The notes beneath the pieces were generated by a model. The model was not told the DNA's origin, did not search any database, and was given only the letters and a program-made list of their open reading frames with translations. Positions 19,392 to 30,092 of a DNA stretch of 64,000 bases are shown piece after piece. Position 1 is the stretch's first letter. Each line of letters opens with the position of its first letter. Made by a program: the position numbers and the translations under genes. This stretch comes from Xanthostigma xanthostigma (taxonomy: Eukaryota; Arthropoda; Insecta; Raphidioptera; Raphidiidae), in the NCBI GenBank assembly GCA_963575645.1, contig OY754465.1, positions 5,766,001-5,830,000 of the forward strand. Reading direction: 5' to 3'.

Positions 19392-19845
19392 TATTACACC
19401 ACAAGGGCCGAAAGTTTGATACCTTGCGCTGCGCGCCATGATGCCCGGAGGCGAGCCGAGGGCATCCTGACATGCAGGGCAAGGTACCTACCAAACTTTC
19501 GATCAGTGTGGTGTATACTATTTTTCCTTCATACCTCGGTCGTAAGTACGCTTATTAAGTACATTAATGAAATTATTACATAAAAAGCACAGATAAATTC
19601 CAAGCAAGCAGATTTCAGGTTATACGTAAAAACACAAATGACAGCTGTTGCGACTATTAGCTAAAAAGTAATAGGGTTGCTATGGAAACGACATTTAAAC
19701 AACAGTTACTAGGTTATTTATCTTTACTGCCGCCCGAACTTACGTACTTCCCGCATCAGTGCGTATAATCCGACCAATGCGTATATGTTAGACTTTCTGC
19801 CTTGGTGCCGAAAGTATGCACTTTCGATCGAGGTATGAAGAAATA
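19392..19845. repeat. Foldback-like repeat with agtatattacaccaca ends
   Basis: agtatattacaccacaaggg at 19392 is met by an inverted tgtggtgtatact at about 19507. The piece gtaatatactattt / cacaagggcc recurs near 31555-31615. Also contains 'cgatcgaggtatgaag'. No gene. Confidence 0.4.
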
Positions 19846-19847
19846 GT

Positions 19848-20290
19848 ATATTGTGCGACTAGTGAGAAAAGGAGAAGATGCCATGAGCGAGAAATTTGCC
19901 GCACGAGCGTAGCGAGTGCGGTAACACGCGAGTGGAATATTCTCCTTCGATCAATGGTCGCACATAATACTTTATTCAACTAGCACGAGTAATATGTAAT
20001 CGAGGCCCTGATAAAAGAGGGGAAAATAATAAATCACTTCATTGATTGACGTACCCACCGCCCTCGACGCACACAAGATGGCCCTGACTTTCGCTGAATT
20101 GCGATGCTGTTTTCATATATACAAATCGCTACCGCGTTCCTATTGGTCCAGAAACTATGCAGTAATTCATTATCGCACAGTTTCGGCTCATTATTAGCAC
20201 TCTACGCGTCAACATGAAGTAATTTATTATTTCTTCCGAATTTAGCAGGGCCCCGAAATTATATATTACTCACGCGTGTTGAATAAATAA
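19848..20290. mobile_element. Foldback repeat, uninterrupted relative of the provirus target
   Basis: Same repeat as 3302-3676 plus 11315-11329. At 20271-20289 it reads cacgcgtgttgaataaa without interruption, giving the sequence of an empty integration site. Compared with the occupied copy it has an extra stretch of about 60 bp near 19880-19940. Confidence 0.75.
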
Positions 20291-20811
20291 TATTATTATT
20301 TTCTCTAGTTAATGTTCAGCTCTTATCTCAAAAAGAAATTAGTATACACCTTTAACTACATGTGCAGTAGAAATAAAATTTACTATAAAAGAAAAATTTA
20401 TCTTTATAGTGAAGGTAAATTGCAGCAGTAAAATGAAAGAATAAATATTATAAAAGATGATAGCTGTATCTGTAAGTTTTACGAGCATTGCAATAAATAT
20501 TGTCAGGCAATATTGCAGCAAAACTTCTTTATTCGCGTTTTGTAATTTCGCGAAAGGTCCCAACTCGGCGGTCGCCCGCGCCGTTACGAAAAAATGTGAC
20601 GTTTTTACGCGGCCTAAACATATGACGAGACGAATTTTTTTTTGTTTGGTGTATATTATGAAATATTATTCAACGTTGTATAGGTTCATTTCACTGTGTT
20701 ATAAGATAATACTTTATATTATCGCACAGGGTGTAACATTTATTCAACGATGTATAGTTTTGAAAAAATGATCTATACAAATAAATAAAATTGAATTGTC
20801 GGTTTGTAACA
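20291..20811. other. No gene recognised
   Basis: The 104-codon frame 20457-20771 has no known domain. A short CpG-containing patch (about 20550-20620, gcggtcgcccgcgccgttac) stands out from the AT-rich surroundings but has no partner that I can identify. Confidence 0.3.
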
Positions 20812-21188
20812 TAGTGTAACCTCTTTATAACGTCCTTCGTTATAACGAAAAACTCCCTATAACGTAGAAATGTTTACAATTTAGTTGGTTAACATTAAAA
20901 CCTACACATTAATACCCTCTTTATAACGCAACAGCCATTCTCTATTACGAAGAAATATGTTCATATTTAGGCGTCAGCAAATATTTACAGACGTACAGAG
21001 GAGGATTCAAACCATCATCTACTATTCAACAAGCACTTAATGCCACCAAACTTCTCGAAAAATTCCTATTGTTTAATGAAGATGATTCTACCACATCCCA
21101 AGCCATGCATAAGATACTTAATAAAATACAAAACAAATATTGGCATAACGAAAAACGTCAGGCAAAGGCAAACATAATATTTTAGAGT
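20812..21188 (+). mobile_element. Pogo/Tigger-type element, 5' part, truncated
   Basis: Begins with agtgtaacctctttataacg, the same terminal repeat as the element at 22222, and runs through a transposase remnant. The other end is missing; the Penelope-like fragment and its target duplication start at 21189. Confidence 0.7.
21003..21185 (+). pseudogene. Tigger/pogo-like transposase C-terminal remnant
   Basis: About 60 codons read 'STIQQALNATKLLEKFLLFN' and then 'SQAMHKILNKIQNKYWHNEK', ending at TAG 21183-21185. A homologous stretch lies on the minus strand at about 22360-22510 with an internal TAA. The Leu/Lys-rich helix after the catalytic domain is the kind of ending seen in Tigger/jerky transposases; assignment rests mainly on the pogo-type TIRs with TA target sites. 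No DDE core remains. Confidence 0.5.
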
Positions 21189-21306
21189 TGAATTGAATTA
21201 TTCAAATCTTTGATTAACGTCTGATTAGAACTCTTCAATAAATAAAATTATCGACCAATTTTTCAGACAATATATTAACAAACAATATAAAATTAATACA
21301 TTAACG

Positions 21307-21334
21307 TTTCAATCCGGATTTGGACCTTCTTCAG
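21307..21334 (-). ncRNA. Hammerhead-like motif, inverted arm
   Basis: Minus-strand partner of the motif at 21427, with intact CTGAAGA and GAAA. Confidence 0.4.
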
Positions 21335-21426
21335 AATTGATCGAAAAAAATATAAAAAATTAATATTTAAATATAATTCGCTTTTATTTAAATATTAATT
21401 ATTTTTTATATTTTTTTAGATCAATT

Positions 21427-21454
21427 CTGAAGAAGGTCCAAATCCGGATTGAAA
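21427..21454 (+). ncRNA. Hammerhead-like motif in Penelope-like tail
   Basis: CTGAAGA (21427-21433), one extra A, stem GGTCC/GGATT (21435-21439 with 21446-21450, G.T closings), GAAA (21451-21454), then C-GTAAAT-GTA, which can form a two-pair helix III before a GTA cleavage triplet. Helix I is not convincing. Confidence 0.4.
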
Positions 21455-21539
21455 CGTAAATGTATTAATTTTATATTGTTTGTTAATATATTGTCTGAAA
21501 AATTGGTCGATAATTTTATTTATTGATGAATTGAATTAT

Positions 21540-22220
21540 CGCTATTTATTTGGGGGAATAGTTACCTTAAGAACAAATGAGCTTACGTTCGGTGAATATG
21601 GCCATTAATCTAACAGAAAATGGGGCCCTATTTAATATCAATAAGCCCCAGAGCCGCCGCTGTGCAAAGTTATGCATTTTAATAATACCGAATGTACATT
21701 GCACCTGTAGTACTTTACTATTTTTATTATTACTAAAGCTATACAGTTTAATTCGAAATTGTTTCTGAATGAAAAAAATATTATAAAAATGTTTTGAACA
21801 AAAACTATTTACACTCTATTGCACATTATAATCAAGCTCTTTTTTAAAATTGTACTTGTGATGCATTGTGGAAACTTTGTGTAAAACATAGTGCCTACAA
21901 AATTGTTATCTGTAAGTATGTATTCAGAAATATGCAGCCGGTCTTTTATTTATTTTGAATTCAACTGAAGTGAGCTGAAGCGTACACAACATACCAACAT
22001 TCGTTTCACTTCAGTGAAATTTCAGCATTGGTTGAATTACATTTGTTGACGATAAAATGAGTTCAGCGTACTTTCTTTCATGACTTCAGTATAAAGCTCA
22101 CAGACTCTTCAAATTAAATCAGTATAAGAAAACGTTTTTACACAAAACAATGATTATTTTTGTTGCTGTTTGTGTCAAAATAGCAACATAAAAGTTTTAT
22201 AAATATTATAATCTACATAT
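21540..22220. other. No gene recognised
   Basis: AT-rich. A 63-codon frame at 21577-21768 has no known domain. Confidence 0.35.
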
Positions 22221-22221
22221 A

Positions 22222-22719
22222 CAGTGTAACCTCTTTATAACGAATCTCAAGGGACCAAGCATTTTCTTCGTTATAAAGAGTTTTCGTTATATGGAGGGAA
22301 GAAAGAAAAATAACCAAATTTCACCTAATTAATTTATTCCAAACACATATACCTAATCTGTTAACTTTGCCTGACGTTTTTTGCTATGCCAATATTTGTT
22401 TAGTATTTTATTAAGTATCTTATGCATGTCTTAAGATGTGGTGGAATCATCTTCATTAAACAATAGGAATTTTTCGATAAGTTTGGCGGCATCGAGTACT
22501 TGTTGAATAGTTAGTGATGATTCAATCGTCCTCTTTACGTCTGTAAATATTTGCTGACGCCTAAATATGAGCATATTTCTTCGTAATAGAGAATGGCTGT
22601 TGCGCTATAAAGAGGGTATTAATGTATGGGTTTTAAGGTAAACCAACCAAACTGTAAAGATTTCTACGTTATAGGGAGTTTTTCGTTATAACGAAGGACG
22701 TTATAAAGAGGTTACACTG
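22222..22719 (-). mobile_element. Pogo/Tigger-type non-autonomous element with TA TSD
   Basis: 498 bp with 21-bp terminal inverted repeats starting cagtgtaacctctttataac, flanked by TA (22220-22221, 22720-22721). The minus strand carries the same transposase remnant as 21003-21185, with an in-frame TAA, so it is a deletion derivative of a pogo/Tigger transposon. Confidence 0.85.
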
Positions 22720-22751
22720 TATTTGGAATTGGCTATTTACCATATATTTAA

Positions 22752-23070
22752 TAACTTCTATATTGCTAGTGGCCATAAGTGGTACCGTGGCCCATGAAGT
22801 GAGATAGTAAATGGGTGTTCTCTATCTCTTTCTTTTTACTTGACCTGTTGTGCGCAAGTGTCGCGTCTGTAGTGGGGCAATTAGTAAGTGAAATATGCAA
22901 GCCACCTCCCCTTCACAGCTCAGTTCCATGAGCAAACTGACACTGCAACTAACGCGCATCCATTCACGGACATGCGCATGAGACTCAGAATATAATAAGC
23001 GAGACAGACGTATAAATTTCTGGACAGTAGTGTTTAAGTTTTTCTCCCGATCTTTGCTAGCAATATAGAA
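22752..23070 (+). mobile_element. MITE, CTATATTGCTAG family
   Basis: Terminal repeats ctatattgctag and ctagcaatatag bound about 310 bp; the family recurs at 50.65-51.39 kb. It contains 'cggacatgcgcatgagactc' and 'agtgagacagacgtataaat'-like blocks and no frame. Confidence 0.7.
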
Positions 23071-23656
23071 GATATTAAATATATGCTATTCACTAGCTTT
23101 TATTTCAGAGCTATATTGTTTTAATAACAAAATCTGTTTTGTATTCCCCCTCTCTCTCTCTCTCTTTAGATTCGCAGCTGCTATAGGCTCTGTTCCAACT
23201 ATTCTGCAAACGGTAACAGAACAGACACAGTCAAGCGCAGTAGCTAAAACGTGTTCCAAAACCGATACAGACAGTTTCGTTTTTTTTATACTAATTATTC
23301 CAGTTGCCTGAAGTATAAAAAATATATATACGAAACGTTGCAATTAACTAATAGTTTAACTTGTTTAATTATGACCTCATTCCCGTAAAAAAAGATTGTT
23401 ATCTCAAATATTTTTATTTTGTGAAGTCAAAAGAAAGGGTTATGAGTTTAGCAGTCTATGCATGTATGTTTGTATTTACGGATGTTCCACCGCAGCGCCT
23501 AAACTATTCATCCGATTTTGATAAATAAGGTGTCAATCGATCCGCTATTATGGCCCGGGTAACATAGGCTACATTTATTTTTTAATTTTAGTCCCAGAGG
23601 GGAACGAATTGAAAACAAGTAAAAAATAAATTCAAAACAAAATAATTTAAATAAAA
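23071..23656. repeat. Low-complexity (CT)n tract and retroposon fragment
   Basis: A ctctctctctctctct tract at about 23149-23165. The stretch 23440-23600 ('ggatgttccaccgcagcgcc', 'attcatccgattttgataaa') resembles a dispersed insect retroposon piece; no boundaries can be set. Confidence 0.35.
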
Positions 23657-24365
23657 AATAAGTACAAAAACTAAAACCCGACTACTGAAAAGTATGAAAT
23701 AAGAAAATATTGTCATCTGAGGATAGCCGTGGTCGTATGCCATCTCATATTATATTATGAGGCCCCTCTAGATGTATAGCGTGATGCACTTTGCCTTAAG
23801 AGTATTCGTCCCTGCAAACACCCCCTGCACCCTTCATCTCAATCTTTTCCCCTCGCCCAAAAACGGTTCGCGCTCTCCCGACGCTATTTTTAAAGCTGGA
23901 GGGTTCTGGTAAACGCCAAATGAAAGACAAAGAATCAGACTACAGATTCTTCAGGCGAATTTTTTGAAAAACAGTTTCGCCTACGTGTGAAATATTACGT
24001 AACTTATTATTTTTTTCAAAAGGTTGTAAGTTTTTTCAGGAATTTTTTTTTCAAAAAATTCGCCTCAAGGATCTGTAGTCTAATTCTTTGTCTTTCATTT
24101 GGCGTTACTAGAACCCCCTAGCTTTAAAAATAGCGTCGGTAGAGCGCGAACCGTTTTTAGGCGAGGGGAAAATATTTGAGATGAAGGGTGCAGGGGGTGT
24201 TTGCAGGGACGAATACTCTTAAAGCTTATGATCGCTTACTACTGTTAATATGTAATGTTTTGTTATGGTAGGTGGCATATGACCACGGCTATCCTCAGAT
24301 GAGAATATTTTCTTGTTTCATACTTTTCAGTAGTCGGGTTTTAGTTTTTGAACTTACTTTTTTAC
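23657..24365. mobile_element. Foldback element, arms near 300 bp
   Basis: The left arm, from 'ctaaaacccgactactgaaa', pairs with the right arm ending 'ttttcagtagtcgggtttta'. Blocks such as gaggatagccgtggtcgtat and gcaaacaccccctgcaccct are inverted at 24160-24300. The centre is AT-rich. No gene. Confidence 0.75.
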
Positions 24366-24950
24366 GTAAAATAACGCAAATAAACACAGAGTCACGTGCC
24401 GTATCAGATGTTCTCTGTGTAAAAGGTTTCGTTTATCTGCTATGAGAATACGAGTCGATTCCATGCGCGGTCTGCTTTAAATAGTAACATTTATTGTTAC
24501 GTCAGAAAGCATAAAGTCAAAACTTCGTAGTTGAGAGAATTAGGTGAACCTAACCCTATTAGGTACACTGACTAACTGTGGGTACACTATTAAATTACAA
24601 GAATGCCATCTACATTTATCCGGAAGCAGTTCTGCTACTTTGCCATTGTGTCTATTTTACAAGTGTTATTTTCACAGAGGAAAGAAAATAACGTTGGTTG
24701 CTTTGCACGTGTAGCTACTACGTATAAATTGGAAGCAAAGGCATCTATGTCTAAAAGCCGCTGCACACAAGGCTGGGTTTGCCGCTAGATTCCTTGCTAG
24801 ATATTATGTCTACTGGTTTTCAAAACGTATTAAAAATCAACGATGGAAGTGCGGGTACAAAAATACAAAACTATTGCCCAGTTCTAAAAATTCCGTAAAG
24901 TAATCTACACTAATTAATTATTTTGAAAGAATTTTACATAAAGCAAATTA
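24366..24950. other. No gene recognised
   Basis: Contains the inverted copy of the 18445-18490 block (about 24740-24800). A 61-codon frame at 24603 is unremarkable. Confidence 0.3.
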
Positions 24951-24954
24951 GAAA

Positions 24955-25085
24955 TTAATTATTAATTATTTTTTATATTTTTTTGATCCCTTCTGAAGAA
25001 GGTCCAAATCCGGATCGAAACGTTAATGTATTAATTATATTTTTTGTTAATATATTGTCTGAAAAATTGGTCGATAATTTTATTT
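24955..25085 (+). mobile_element. Penelope-like tail fragment
   Basis: Same 3' end as at 12.9 and 21.4 kb, including the hammerhead-like motif and the end gtctgaaaaattggtcgata. It abuts the RTE-like retroposon tail that starts at 25086. Confidence 0.7.
24993..25030 (+). ncRNA. Hammerhead-like motif, intact core
   Basis: CTGAAGA (24993-24999), one extra A, helix II GGTCC/GGATC (25001-25005 with 25012-25016), GAAA (25017-25020), then C-GTTAAT-GTA. The core boxes are intact, but there is one extra base before helix II and helix I is not clear. Penelope-like elements are known to carry hammerhead ribozymes; activity of this one is unproven. Confidence 0.45.
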
Positions 25086-25424
25086 AATAAAGCTGAAGAG
25101 TTTGTTTGTTTGGTTGAACGCGCTAATCTCAGGAACTACTTTTTCGAATTGAAAAAACATTTTTTGTTGGATAGCCTATTTATCGAGGAAGGCTGTAGGC
25201 TATATAATGTCACGCTACGACCAATAGGAGCGGAGCATCAATGAAAAATATAACTCAAAATTTGTCCGTCCGACAAAAACTTTTGAACGGTAACTCCGAT
25301 CATCATGAGATTTGGACACAACATTCATCTCGGTAAACTAAGATGAATGTGCGTACTCGTGTTCCTCCCTTCCCTATTCGTTCTTTTGCATCCGGGTGAA
25401 ACGGGGCGGGACCGCTAGTAAATA
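25086..25424 (+). mobile_element. Retroposon tail (RTE-like), family T1, short form
   Basis: From ataaagctgaagagtttgtt to gggcgggaccgctagta. It has the blocks ctacgaccaataggagcgga and aacggtaactccgatcatca. Copies occur at 36130-36455 (minus), and two longer copies with an embedded tRNA-like part are at 49702 and 59205. Confidence 0.65.
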
Positions 25425-26270
25425 ATATAAAGTTTCTGTTAACGCGCGAGATGACGCTAGAATGCAGTATTTATATATTTTTTTTAATTTGGACGATGTA
25501 ATAAAAATTTTAATGGAATCTAAACGATGCTGTCGAAATTATGCTTTTAATTGGAAACAGTACAGCGAATGAAATAAAATCAAAAATTGTAAAAAATGAA
25601 CGATGCAGTGCAAAAATAATAATAATAGAGTTGAATGGCTATTTAGAAATGATTTCCGGCTGATCACAACAAAAAACCATTATTTCCATTGAACCGTGCT
25701 GTGCTTTGTCAGCATGATTCAATCCATGTATCAAAAATACAGGTCATTTACAAAATAAACCTGTTTTACTTGTATTTCGAATTGAATTAAAAAAAAACAT
25801 CTAAAAAGCTTCAGTATGTAATTTCTTCATTTCATTAACGTTCGTTATTTTTTTGAAGTGAAACTTCTTTAGGCGCGACTTGAGAGTAACTGTGATCTTT
25901 TTTCGTGCAAAGTATTAATTTTTGAGTTATATATCAATTCTAGTTAATTTTGGTGAGCTCTTAGCAGATTAATGGTGAGTTAAGATTTCATAGTTTCAAT
26001 CTTACTTGAATCTTAAAACGCGTTTTTCTCAAATCTGTGTTTTTCTAATTTGTCTCTACGATATATCAAAAATGGTTTGTCCGATTGCATTGAAATTTTA
26101 ATGGTAGATTCGGCACATGTATAGTCGTAGGATGAACTAGGATTTTTTGGAAATTCCGAGTGGTTGTATTTTCTGCGACGCCAAATTATCGAAAAGAATC
26201 ACGAAATTTACAAATTAATTTTCAAATTTCAATATTCAATATTTTCGAAATATTAAAGTTCATCTTATTG
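25425..26270. other. No gene recognised
   Basis: AT-rich, no supported frame or repeat boundary. Confidence 0.35.
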
Positions 26271-26278
26271 CCATAGGC

Positions 26279-26598
26279 CAGGGGTCGGCAACCTTTTCAG
26301 ACGGAAGAGCCAATGTTACAATTTTTTAAATTTCTCAATTTTTAAAGAGCCGTTAAAAATTTTCCTTTCAATGTGACATTAGGTATTATATTTGATTTTT
26401 GATTTAAAATAAACGACTTTAAATATGAAATAATATTTATTCATATAAAAACACAAATGTTTTTAGCACATAACATATTAAAGTATTTTAGCTAGAATAA
26501 TAAAAAAAAAATTAACTTTTGTGTATGGAACTGGAGAGCCGCAACTTTACATCGAAAGAGCCGCATGCGGCTCGCGAGCCGCAGGTCGCCGACCCCTG
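26279..26598. mobile_element. hAT-type MITE with 8-bp TSD
   Basis: 320 bp, CAGGGGTCGGCAACC...GGTCGCCGACCCCTG, flanked by the 8-bp duplication ccataggc (26271-26278 and 26599-26606). Terminal sequence and target length are diagnostic for the hAT superfamily. No transposase. Confidence 0.92.
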
Positions 26599-26606
26599 CC
26601 ATAGGC

Positions 26607-28034
26607 TTACAGATTAAAATGTCGTTTAATTTTTTTATTTGAGATAAGCAAATCAGTCAGAATCATGGAGACCGTCAACAACCTTTTTTCTCAATTGGGT
26701 GTCTTCGGAGTGGTACAACTCTTGTTTTTGTGCAAATTTATGCTTAAAAATTTTTTTATACACTACTGAAATATTAATAAATACATCATAAAAAGTTCAA
26801 AGTTCTATCTTTTTTGTGGTCGTCAAAATAAATTCCTAAAAAATGTCTAAATAACCGGCCGTCACATGGGGTGATCATCTTAAATGATGAAACTAAATAA
26901 AGTATTTTTCTATGGGCTATGTGCAGAGAGGCGGAGTTACAAATTTTTCGATGCGAGCGCTTATGGTGAGCACTAGGGGAAACTTCGAGCTCAAATTTTC
27001 CGTATGTCAGTGAGCAATGTTTATTAAAAGTGAAAATAGTTATGATTTTATGAAGTTTTTTAATTACAAAGAAAACATAGGAAAACTAAGCGATCTGGAA
27101 ATGCTTGTTGTGTTCCGGGCTGTTGCGCTGATGGCGATTTAAGTAAAATAAAGACCATTGGCGCCCTAATTTGACGTTCCGCTGTCAGTGTAAACAAATT
27201 AACATCAGTTTCCTTATTACATTTTTTTGACACATCATGGCCAACTAAAGATGTTGATTTATCACCATAGAAACAAGTCGCGATTTCCATAAAAAAGTGA
27301 GTTCAATAATTCTCTATTACCCACTAGCGGCGCTAGTAGGCTTCGTGCACACAGGCTATATACACCAGCATCATAAATAAAGTATTTAAAATCAAAATAA
27401 ATTCGAACATTTTTGTGATTAATTTTATTCTCACTGAATTTTTAATAAGCTTACAGGATAAAATCGGAATATATAACTGGATTATATACATATAGTATAC
27501 GGCACTACTGCAAGTGGGTGCTTCTGTACACGCAAGAATGAAGTACAATAATTGTCTTACATCAATATTGAATAAATAAATTAGGTATATTGAATGATTG
27601 TTAAAGTCGTCTGTCGAACTTATGAGTTCATCGACAGTTGATTGCACTACATTCAATAAAGTAGGTGGACTTACCTTGCAAAGTACGATATATAGTGCAC
27701 TTGGGTAAAATTTCAGTGAATGGGCTACAACGATTTTAACGCACGAATTGTCCATTGTTATAGGACAATAATTGAAGAAGTAATTTTCCTTTGAAACACA
27801 CTTTTTTTTCAAGAAAAAAACAACTGTACAAACGCCCGAAATTAAAGAAATTCACACATAACCTCAAAATAATAAAGATTTAGGCACCATATTGTATTTC
27901 ACTCAACAGTATGACCACACTGATAATGTTTTATTACACTGTGACGTAGAAACACAATTCTTATTGCGACGTTGTCAAATCTTTAAAGTTATAATCAAAT
28001 AATAAATAAATATCGACACGACCCCGTAATTTTT
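26607..28034. other. Unclassified stretch with one longish frame
   Basis: A minus-strand frame of 159 codons (27333-27812) is the longest in the window outside the retrovirus, leaving aside the 166-codon frame made by the 47.7-kb tandem repeat. It is hydrophobic at its C-terminus and matches no family I know. In DNA this AT-rich its length is unusual but not decisive. No splice signals, promoter or repeats tie it to a gene. Treat as hypothetical at best. Confidence 0.25.
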
Positions 28035-28560
28035 TTGACGTGATAACGTCTTATAAATTGATGAATCACGTCAAAATAAAAAGATAAAACACCGGCTGCA
28101 TGCACGAAAAAATGTAACGTTCCTAACGTTACTAAGTGAGTGACTAGAATGCCTTCGGTAATTTTGAAGCAGATATCATCAACCGATTGAGATGAAAATT
28201 TGTATACAGGTTTAGTTTGAATGACAATGCATGGTTAGCTGTGTGACGTCACTCTAAATCCAATATGGCGGACTTCTAAAGATGGCGGACTAATTTTATT
28301 ATGCTTTCCTACAATATGGGTATCAAATGAAAGGGCTTGCTGAGAATAACTCGAAAAATAAAGTGACGTCACTCTAAATCCAATATGGCGGACTTCTAAA
28401 GATGGCGGACTAAGTTTTCGACGTGATAACGTTCCGTAACGTTCCGCCTGACCCTGTGCGTGCAAGCGAGAGCGCAGTAATGTATTATTAAATATGATAT
28501 TCGAGCGGAATACGTTATCACGTTAAACTATCGTCTGTAAACCGACTTTACAGACAACCA
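28035..28560 (-). mobile_element. Family R1 (CGTGATAACG ends), chimeric copy
   Basis: Left end ttgacgtgataacgtctt, right end accgactttacagacaacca, as in other R1 copies. The middle (about 28125-28410) is foreign: it begins with the ctagaatgccttcggtaatt block also seen at 2040 and contains a 50-bp direct duplication (28243-28292, 28363-28412). Confidence 0.65.
28243..28412. repeat. Duplicated 50-bp block with TGACGTCA and ATGGCGG motifs
   Basis: tgacgtcactctaaatccaa, then tatggcggacttctaaagat, then ggcggacta, occurs twice (28243 and 28363) without a mismatch that I see. TGACGTCA is a CRE/ATF-type palindrome and aatatggcgg resembles a YY1-type site, so regulatory activity is possible but inferred. 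Confidence 0.45.
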
Positions 28561-29133
28561 TTTTTTTTTTTTATTTAGTAAACGCGCAGCAGCGTGGCTA
28601 TATGCGTTATATTTTTTGGTTATGTTGTAAGCACTTGGATGATGATGTATTCTGTAGTTGTAAGATGATCTTGATTATGATGTTTGATGATGATGATGGT
28701 GTGTGTTCTGTGGATTCGGATGCAGCTGGCAATGATGAAGATATTTGATGCGATGATTGTGGTTGAGAATGAGCCGGAAGATTTGCTGTATCTACAGATG
28801 CTTTGGCGCGGAGTTTTATGTTTAAATGAAGGTAAGTATTATTTATCTATTTTATTTGTTTGTTAGATATTTGTATTTATTTTTGTTAATTATACATTAA
28901 TTATTTAGTTGATTATTCGATTTTATAATTATTGATTAATTAAAACTGATTTAGATTTTCTTTTTCAGATCCGTATGTTCCAGAAAACGAAACATTTTAC
29001 TAATGGTGATGGGGTCATCACCAAGGATACGACCCCGTAATTGTTACCGTGCAATTGTGATATTTTTTCGTAAAAAAAGTTATTTTATTGAATACAGAAA
29101 ATATAGTTATTAAACGAATTACAATTATATTGT
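28561..29133. other. Decayed sequence with a GAT microsatellite and splice-like signals
   Basis: (gat)n around 28625-28700. aag|gtaagt near 28831 and a tttctttttcag at about 28958-28969 could delimit an intron, but the flanking frames contain stops, so at most this is a dead gene or transposon piece. Confidence 0.25.
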
Positions 29134-29420
29134 ACAATGACTTTTTAACCGACTTCAACAAAAAGGAGGAGGTTCTATGTTCGTCTGTATATATTTTTTT
29201 TTATGTATGTTCACCGATTTCTCCGTCAATTATGGACCGACTTTCAAAATTTTTTTTTATTCGAAAGAGTGCACCTCAGAGGTGGTCCCATCGGAACCAA
29301 GTCAGGATCTGATGGTGGAATCCGGAGAAATCGAGGGAAACTCTCAAATTTCAAAGAAACGCATAATGTTTTTTATGTATGTTCACCGATTTTTAGTGTT
29401 AGATTAACACTGAAAAGAGA
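29134..29420 (-). mobile_element. LINE 3'-tail fragment
   Basis: The minus strand would end gaacctcctcctttttgttg aagtcggttaaaa, the kind of tail common in lepidopteran genomes and also seen (plus) at 62.65-62.72 kb. Blocks 'atgtatgttcaccgattt' occur twice (29203, 29376). Three overlapping short frames here are not genes. Confidence 0.5.
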
Positions 29421-29421
29421 A

Positions 29422-29627
29422 AAATAAAATATTTTTAACAAAAAAATTGAACCGACTTCACACTAAAAACTAAAAAATAATTGCGTATTGAAATGTTTTG
29501 GAGTCGGTGTAGTTCTCGGAATAGATAACATTTTGGCTGACACCGACTCCAAAACATTTCAATACGCAATTATTTTTTACTTTTTAGTGTGAAGTCGGTT
29601 CAATTTTTTGTTAAAAATATTTTATTT
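29422..29627. mobile_element. Foldback element with cgacttcacactaaaaa stem (family F1)
   Basis: Outer aataaaatatttttaacaaa pairs with its complement at 29605-29627. The stem contains aaccgacttcacacta and ctaaaaaataattgcg; the inner hairpin is around gagtcggtgt/acaccgactc. Related in build to 29801, 31799, 42675 and 61755. Confidence 0.7.
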
Positions 29628-29800
29628 AGTTTATCTAAAAACGTCTTGTCATGGAATGGCGATAAAATTCAATGAAACAAAAAGCAATCTGACGTAACTA
29701 ACAGTTACATAATATATAATTAACAGGGGTTAACAAAATTGTATTTTAAATATACTACAGAACTAAAACACAAAATTAAAATCCGAGAGGAATCGGACAA

Positions 29801-30092
29801 AAAACTATAGTTTAAAAAAACGAAAAAAACACGCTTAATAACAAACCGAACTAAAAAGTAGAAAATAATTTTGACTAAAATAATTCAATCACAGTAAAAA
29901 AGCGTGGGGTGCTTGATATTAAATGTTACAATTATTTCATTGGTAGCTATTTATAAAATTAGAGTTATAATGAAAATATAGTAATTGGCAGCACATGCTT
30001 TTTTACTATAATTGAATTATTTTGTAAATAATTATTTTCTACTTTTTAGTTCGGTTTGCTATTAAAGCGTGTTTTTGTTAAACTATAATTTA
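29801..30092. mobile_element. Foldback element with actaaaaagta stem (family F1)
   Basis: aaactatagtttaaaa...cgaactaaaaagtagaaaat pairs with attttctactttttagttcg...at 30030-30060. The inner part has aaaaaagcgtggggtgc but the tip is more diverged than in the copies at 31799 and 42675. Confidence 0.65.

Larger units (their letters stand above)
21202..21526. mobile_element. Penelope-like double-tail insertion with 13-bp TSD
   Basis: A 325-bp palindrome of two inverted Penelope-like tails, each with a hammerhead-like motif, bounded by tgaattgaattat at 21189-21201 and 21527-21539. Arms pair from about 21236 to 21520 around a TA-rich centre. No coding part. Confidence 0.8.

Noticed and set aside
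20457-20771. 104-codon plus-strand frame
   Set aside because: No known domain, odd hydrophobic/Cys composition as from AT-rich noise, no promoter or splice context.
27085-27130. Possible THAP-type zinc finger start (Cys-Cys-Val-Pro-Gly-Cys)
   Set aside because: Only a few residues match, and stops follow within 30 codons in that frame.
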